Positions 61,701-64,000 of a stretch of DNA of 64,000 bases are shown one piece after another. Positions within the stretch are counted from its first letter, which is position 1; the number at the start of each line of letters is the position of its first letter. Origin of the DNA: a virus; IMG/VR virus record IMGVR_UViG_3300008469_000001, positions 1-64,000 of that record; one strand, 5' to 3'. The notes below the pieces were generated by a model, which saw only the letters and a program-made list of their open reading frames with translations, made no database searches and was not told where the DNA came from. The position numbers were made by a program, and so were the translations under genes.

Positions 61701-64000
61701 TCTCTTCTTGGTAAAACATTTAGTATTGCCGGACAAGGTATGAAAGCTGCTTGGAAAGCAAGTAGTTTGATGATAAAAGGTGGAGCAAAACTTGCCAATG
61801 CTGGAATGTCTATTCTAAAAGCACCAAAGAAATTATGGGATGGAATAAAGAATGGTTTTTCTGGATTTACAGATAAAGCATCAGGATTATGGGATAGTGT
61901 TAAATCAGGTGCAAAAGGTATGTGGGATACTGTCTCTAAAGGTGCAAAAGGTATGTGGCAAGGTATCAGTAGTAAATTACAAAATATTGGTGGTGGAGCT
62001 ACCATAACTAAAGATTCTGATGGAAATGATGTTGTTAATGAAACAATGTTTAGTAAATTTGAGAAAGACTCAGATGGAAACGTAAAAAAAGATAAGAGCG
62101 GAAAAGCTATAAAGAAAGGATTATTTTCATCTGTTGGTGAAGGTCTTAAAGGTTTGGTTGGACCAGCAGCCTTAGCTGGTGTAGCACTGAAAGCATTCCA
62201 AGGTGGTATGGAAGGTTGGGGAAAAGCTAATAAATGGTTTGGTAATTCTCTTAATGATACTGGTGATGCATTAACTAAAAATACAAAATATTCTGAAAAT
62301 TTAGCTAAATCAATTAATGTAAATGCAAAATGGGATGAAAAGAAAAAACAATGGGTTGATGAAAATGGTGAAGCTATAAAATCACAAGGAGATTTATTAA
62401 AAGAAAATACAGCTGATGGTTTAAAAATGGCAGAATCACTATCTAAAACGGGTAAAGCGATGTGGGATGGTACTAAATATGTTGATGATTTGGGTAATGC
62501 TATAGTTCCATCAGCTTCATTAGCACAAAAATCTGCATCAGCTGTTGGTGGTGCATTAGAAGCATTATCATTTGGTATGTTAGATGGTAATGAAATGGCT
62601 CATAAAACTGCTGATGCATTTTCATGGATTGGTAAAAAAATGGATGAACTTGGATTAACGGAAACTTTTTCTGAACTCGGTGCATCATTAGCAGCTATTG
62701 GTAAGGTTATTATGTCTGTTGTAGGAAAAATTTTCAATGTTTTATCACCAGTATTTGATGTTGCTGTTCAAGTTTTCTCAGGTATATTTAAGTATATAAG
62801 AGGATTCTTCCAAATATTAACTGGTATATTCTCAGGAGATTTATCAAAAATTGGTGAAGGTGTTAAAACCATTATGAGTGGATTTGTAGACTTAATATTA
62901 TCACCAATAACATTGGTCACTGGATTTATTGATAAAATATTTGGTACGGATATTACCACTAGTGTAACAAATTTTGGTAAATACATTAGTGATTTCTTTG
63001 GTGGATTGGTTGATTTTGTTATGTCACCATTTGAAAGTATTAAAAAATTGTTTGCTGGTTTTGGTGTTGATATAATGAAACCAATTGAGGCTGTAAGTAA
63101 CTATTTCTCAACAATATTTGATAGTGCTATTAAAGGTGCTTTTTCAATTTGGGATGGTTTAACAGATATGGTTACTAAACCATTTGATTTAATCATGGGT
63201 TTTATTGATGGAAAATTTACATTTAAAGAAATGGTTTTGGGTATATTTGATTCTGTTATAAATGGTGTTACTAATATATTTGGTGGTTTTATAGATATAG
63301 TAACAGCACCATTTAAAGGTATACTTTCATTTATAGATACTATGTTTGGAACAAATTTATTAGGGTCATTTTCAACTGTTTTAGGTGGTTTGGTTGATGG
63401 TGTAAAAGGGTACTTCACAAGTATATCTGATGGTGTTATGAATATTGTTGGTGGTTATTGGGATATTATTACTTCTCCTTTCAAAAGAGTTATGGCCTGG
63501 ATTGATGGTGAATTAACACTAGGTCAAATGGTTAAAGGAATTTTTAGTGATATGGTTACTGGTGTTACAGAAATTTTTACTGGCTTCTTGGATATTATTA
63601 CTGCACCATTTAAAGGTATTGTAACATTTATTGATAGTATATTTGGGACTGATTTACTTGGTTCATTCACTCTTGTTAAAGATAATATATTGGGTGTATT
63701 TGATGGTTTTATAGATTTAGTAACAGCTCCATTTAAAGGTCTTATTTCATGGATTACTACTGATATGTCATTTACTGATGCAATGAGTCAAGCATGGGTA
63801 GATGCTAAAGCAGCTTTATCTAAAATATGGAATAGTATTACAGATGTTATCATGATACCTGTTAATAAAGCTATTGATTATATAAAATCATTAAATCCAT
63901 TTGCAGATAGTAAGGAAGATGAAACTACTGATAAATTACAAGAAAATGCTACAGATGACCAAAAAAAATTAGGTGCAGATTTATATAAGAAATTAGGTTT
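58800..64000 (+). CDS. Tail tape measure protein (3' end cut by window)
   Basis: The frame is open from the ATG at 58800 (or 58803, better spaced from AGGA) to the window end, 1,733 codons without a stop. The first about 300 residues are acidic and helical, and a hydrophobic segment at about 335-370 (GLQQTVLMTGGVLGMFLGAM) follows. Residues about 370-860 are charged helix. After that come Gly/Ala/Lys-rich amphipathic helices (KGLFSSVGEGLKGLVGPAAL) and then at least seven copies of a G[FYL]xDxxxxPF unit such as GFIDIVTAPFKGI. This composition, with late position after a gp26/51-type locus, marks a tape measure. It sets tail length and lines the tube; it is already three times T4 gp29 (590). Confidence 0.85.
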   Translation, partial: MMSNYNDKQGTATPEIMAAEYKGLFSKIQELAKAQKAETLDISSDADILKEILTQKIDDNAETTKTISDEIGTLLGANKVSDKVGFVKKILEKITDEQSKELYDKFNERDTSTQNINIKDFVDDVVNEIQKKSDNTPSSNQVENVFDAEIGMSFDSVSEGFRSETENVFNISDDGKTIEITDKDAAYAHAGDIAEKAYAEIEEADAQKIKLQEELNKTSDDDLEEQKRIRAEMELLTKKSQTAEKILSSVQGLDKTQMKSDQAGKINGATNKQEIKNQQKMAKASKETIGAFGRIVQGSTGFSTALSEANQAVGGLTDALGSAGGALGAHTSTLSSNFSGLQQTVLMTGGVLGMFLGAMTLATTAIKGFYEKLDIARDMGQGEEFVESLRGMELNTLLPPDQLKAMSETMSKNLGMSLTNNSKKMERLAIKQRMYERMNGKENAAQMLDSLDSLRHVLGSNSADGMMAELSAQTNSLAATLGISNKLALDQIKRLAENTEILTKGLDKDTAAEIQKVMKDEFAGLSKVYGQDAAERITKKAAEAISSKENVRNQANKMIQIKGLGGKGAEKIDETRKELHLSKKDVNALYARASTMDFKALTPEDQKLLEKLSVAMTEAENITVQDLQQRKKEINAKLKKDPQNKALQTELQGIQTKIHLASNIGLEGDQDVANALNTMSVKQINKMEKQGKVESAQRLVGNTAMIEINKLIGMQGPKNVKDSAKMLKALKETQIAKAAKDDPKKLEQYKNTKQSLLASKAQKMGIKDTDGKSSEELIKLLKEKKVTSAEIEKIDTTAFASTIGPALAKQIKDGRESGKGTTKIAGAKTIDNAKFKKADEDGTLAKNQTKGKSTQLENDHDKAARLVIEANQAMERGVMSLVNSVLPALHDALDWVKDNFQLIGAILGSVFAAKLLWMIKGPLGFLGKGIMGIANTIGGAAFTITKGIAKGILAAPKLIISGIKNGMSLLGKTFSIAGQGMKAAWKASSLMIKGGAKLANAGMSILKAPKKLWDGIKNGFSGFTDKASGLWDSVKSGAKGMWDTVSKGAKGMWQGISSKLQNIGGGATITKDSDGNDVVNETMFSKFEKDSDGNVKKDKSGKAIKKGLFSSVGEGLKGLVGPAALAGVALKAFQGGMEGWGKANKWFGNSLNDTGDALTKNTKYSENLAKSINVNAKWDEKKKQWVDENGEAIKSQGDLLKENTADGLKMAESLSKTGKAMWDGTKYVDDLGNAIVPSASLAQKSASAVGGALEALSFGMLDGNEMAHKTADAFSWIGKKMDELGLTETFSELGASLAAIGKVIMSVVGKIFNVLSPVFDVAVQVFSGIFKYIRGFFQILTGIFSGDLSKIGEGVKTIMSGFVDLILSPITLVTGFIDKIFGTDITTSVTNFGKYISDFFGGLVDFVMSPFESIKKLFAGFGVDIMKPIEAVSNYFSTIFDSAIKGAFSIWDGLTDMVTKPFDLIMGFIDGKFTFKEMVLGIFDSVINGVTNIFGGFIDIVTAPFKGILSFIDTMFGTNLLGSFSTVLGGLVDGVKGYFTSISDGVMNIVGGYWDIITSPFKRVMAWIDGELTLGQMVKGIFSDMVTGVTEIFTGFLDIITAPFKGIVTFIDSIFGTDLLGSFTLVKDNILGVFDGFIDLVTAPFKGLISWITTDMSFTDAMSQAWVDAKAALSKIWNSITDVIMIPVNKAIDYIKSLNPFADSKEDETTDKLQENATDDQKKLGADLYKKLG
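62877..63760 (+). repeat. Seven hydrophobic repeat units in the tape measure
   Basis: Units GFVDLILSPI, GLVDFVMSPF, GLTDMVTKPF, GFIDIVTAPF, GYWDIITSPF, GFLDIITAPF and GFIDLVTAPF are spaced unevenly; the later ones are separated by FIDxxFGTxLLGSF-type stretches. Confidence 0.75.

Noticed and set aside
61499-62005. 168-codon Pro/Ile-rich open frame on the minus strand
   Set aside because: Antisense to the tape-measure gene. The Gly/Lys-rich sense codons read as Pro and Phe on the other strand.
1-64000. tRNA or rRNA genes
   Set aside because: I looked through the intergenic stretches for cloverleaf-like GC-rich segments and found none.

Overview
The window looks like part of the genome of a contractile-tailed, T4-type bacteriophage with a very AT-rich genome. 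Evidence read directly from the proteins: a tail sheath (52647-55217), neck proteins like T4 gp13, gp14 and gp15 in T4 order (42083 down to 37741), a gp26-like baseplate-hub protein, gp46/gp47 recombination nuclease subunits, a gp45-like sliding clamp, a gp55-like late sigma factor, and exact T4-type late promoter boxes (TATAAATA). The likely host is a campylobacterotan of the Arcobacter/Campylobacter/Sulfurimonas kind. That is an inference from the AT-richness, from a DnaK that resembles campylobacterotal DnaK, and from a promoter class that has a -10 box (ATTGTATAATA) but no visible -35. The 5' end cuts a metallopeptidase/VWA-type gene and the 3' end cuts a very long tape-measure gene, so the window is internal to a larger genome.

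Layout. 1-4577 (- strand): a MoxR-type twin AAA+ ATPase paired with an HExxH protein. 4677-12427 (-): a lipoprotein, a small coiled-coil protein and two very large coiled-coil proteins, one with a PKD domain. 12573-13118 (+): a P-loop kinase-like gene. 13108-16386 (-): a chaperone block (Hsp20, an unknown gene, full-length DnaK, an unknown gene). 16786-22734 (-): acidic and coiled-coil proteins, then sliding clamp, late sigma factor, half of a DnaE-like palm, two tandem paralogues and a UvrD-type helicase. 22837-23329 (+): two small genes, one a candidate gp33-type co-activator. 23303-36677 (-): structural and tail-fibre genes, including three fibre paralogues, a methyltransferase, a TIM-barrel/Fe-S-like protein and a 2,173-residue fibre with an S74 chaperone domain. 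36798-37508 (+): thymidylate kinase. 37521-43187 (-): neck module and an HU-like protein. 43324-47018 (-): the second half of the DnaE-like palm, then gp46 and gp47. 47019-48056: a non-coding, repeat-rich region that looks like an iteron replication origin, followed by a Rep_3-type initiator (48057, +). 49410-64000: baseplate/fibre proteins, sheath and tape measure on +, with the gp26-like gene inserted on -.

How the parts fit. The clamp, the gp55-like sigma and TATAAATA boxes upstream of many virion genes suggest T4-style, replication-coupled late transcription. The early-looking genes (helicase, clamp, kinases, gp47, rep) carry the ATTGTATAATA class instead. Replication appears hybrid: T4-like recombination and clamp proteins sit beside a plasmid-style Rep/iteron locus and a DnaE-like palm that is split between two genes 23 kb apart. 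The tail has a probable programmed -1 frameshift at the gp26-like gene and a tape measure of at least 1,733 residues, which predicts a long tail.

The most unusual signals are the split, thumb-less DnaE palm, the Rep_3/iteron origin in a T4-type phage, and the complete frameshift signal (slippery heptamer, 8-nt spacer, bulged stem) at 55452-55506. All homology calls were made by eye from motifs, without database searches.
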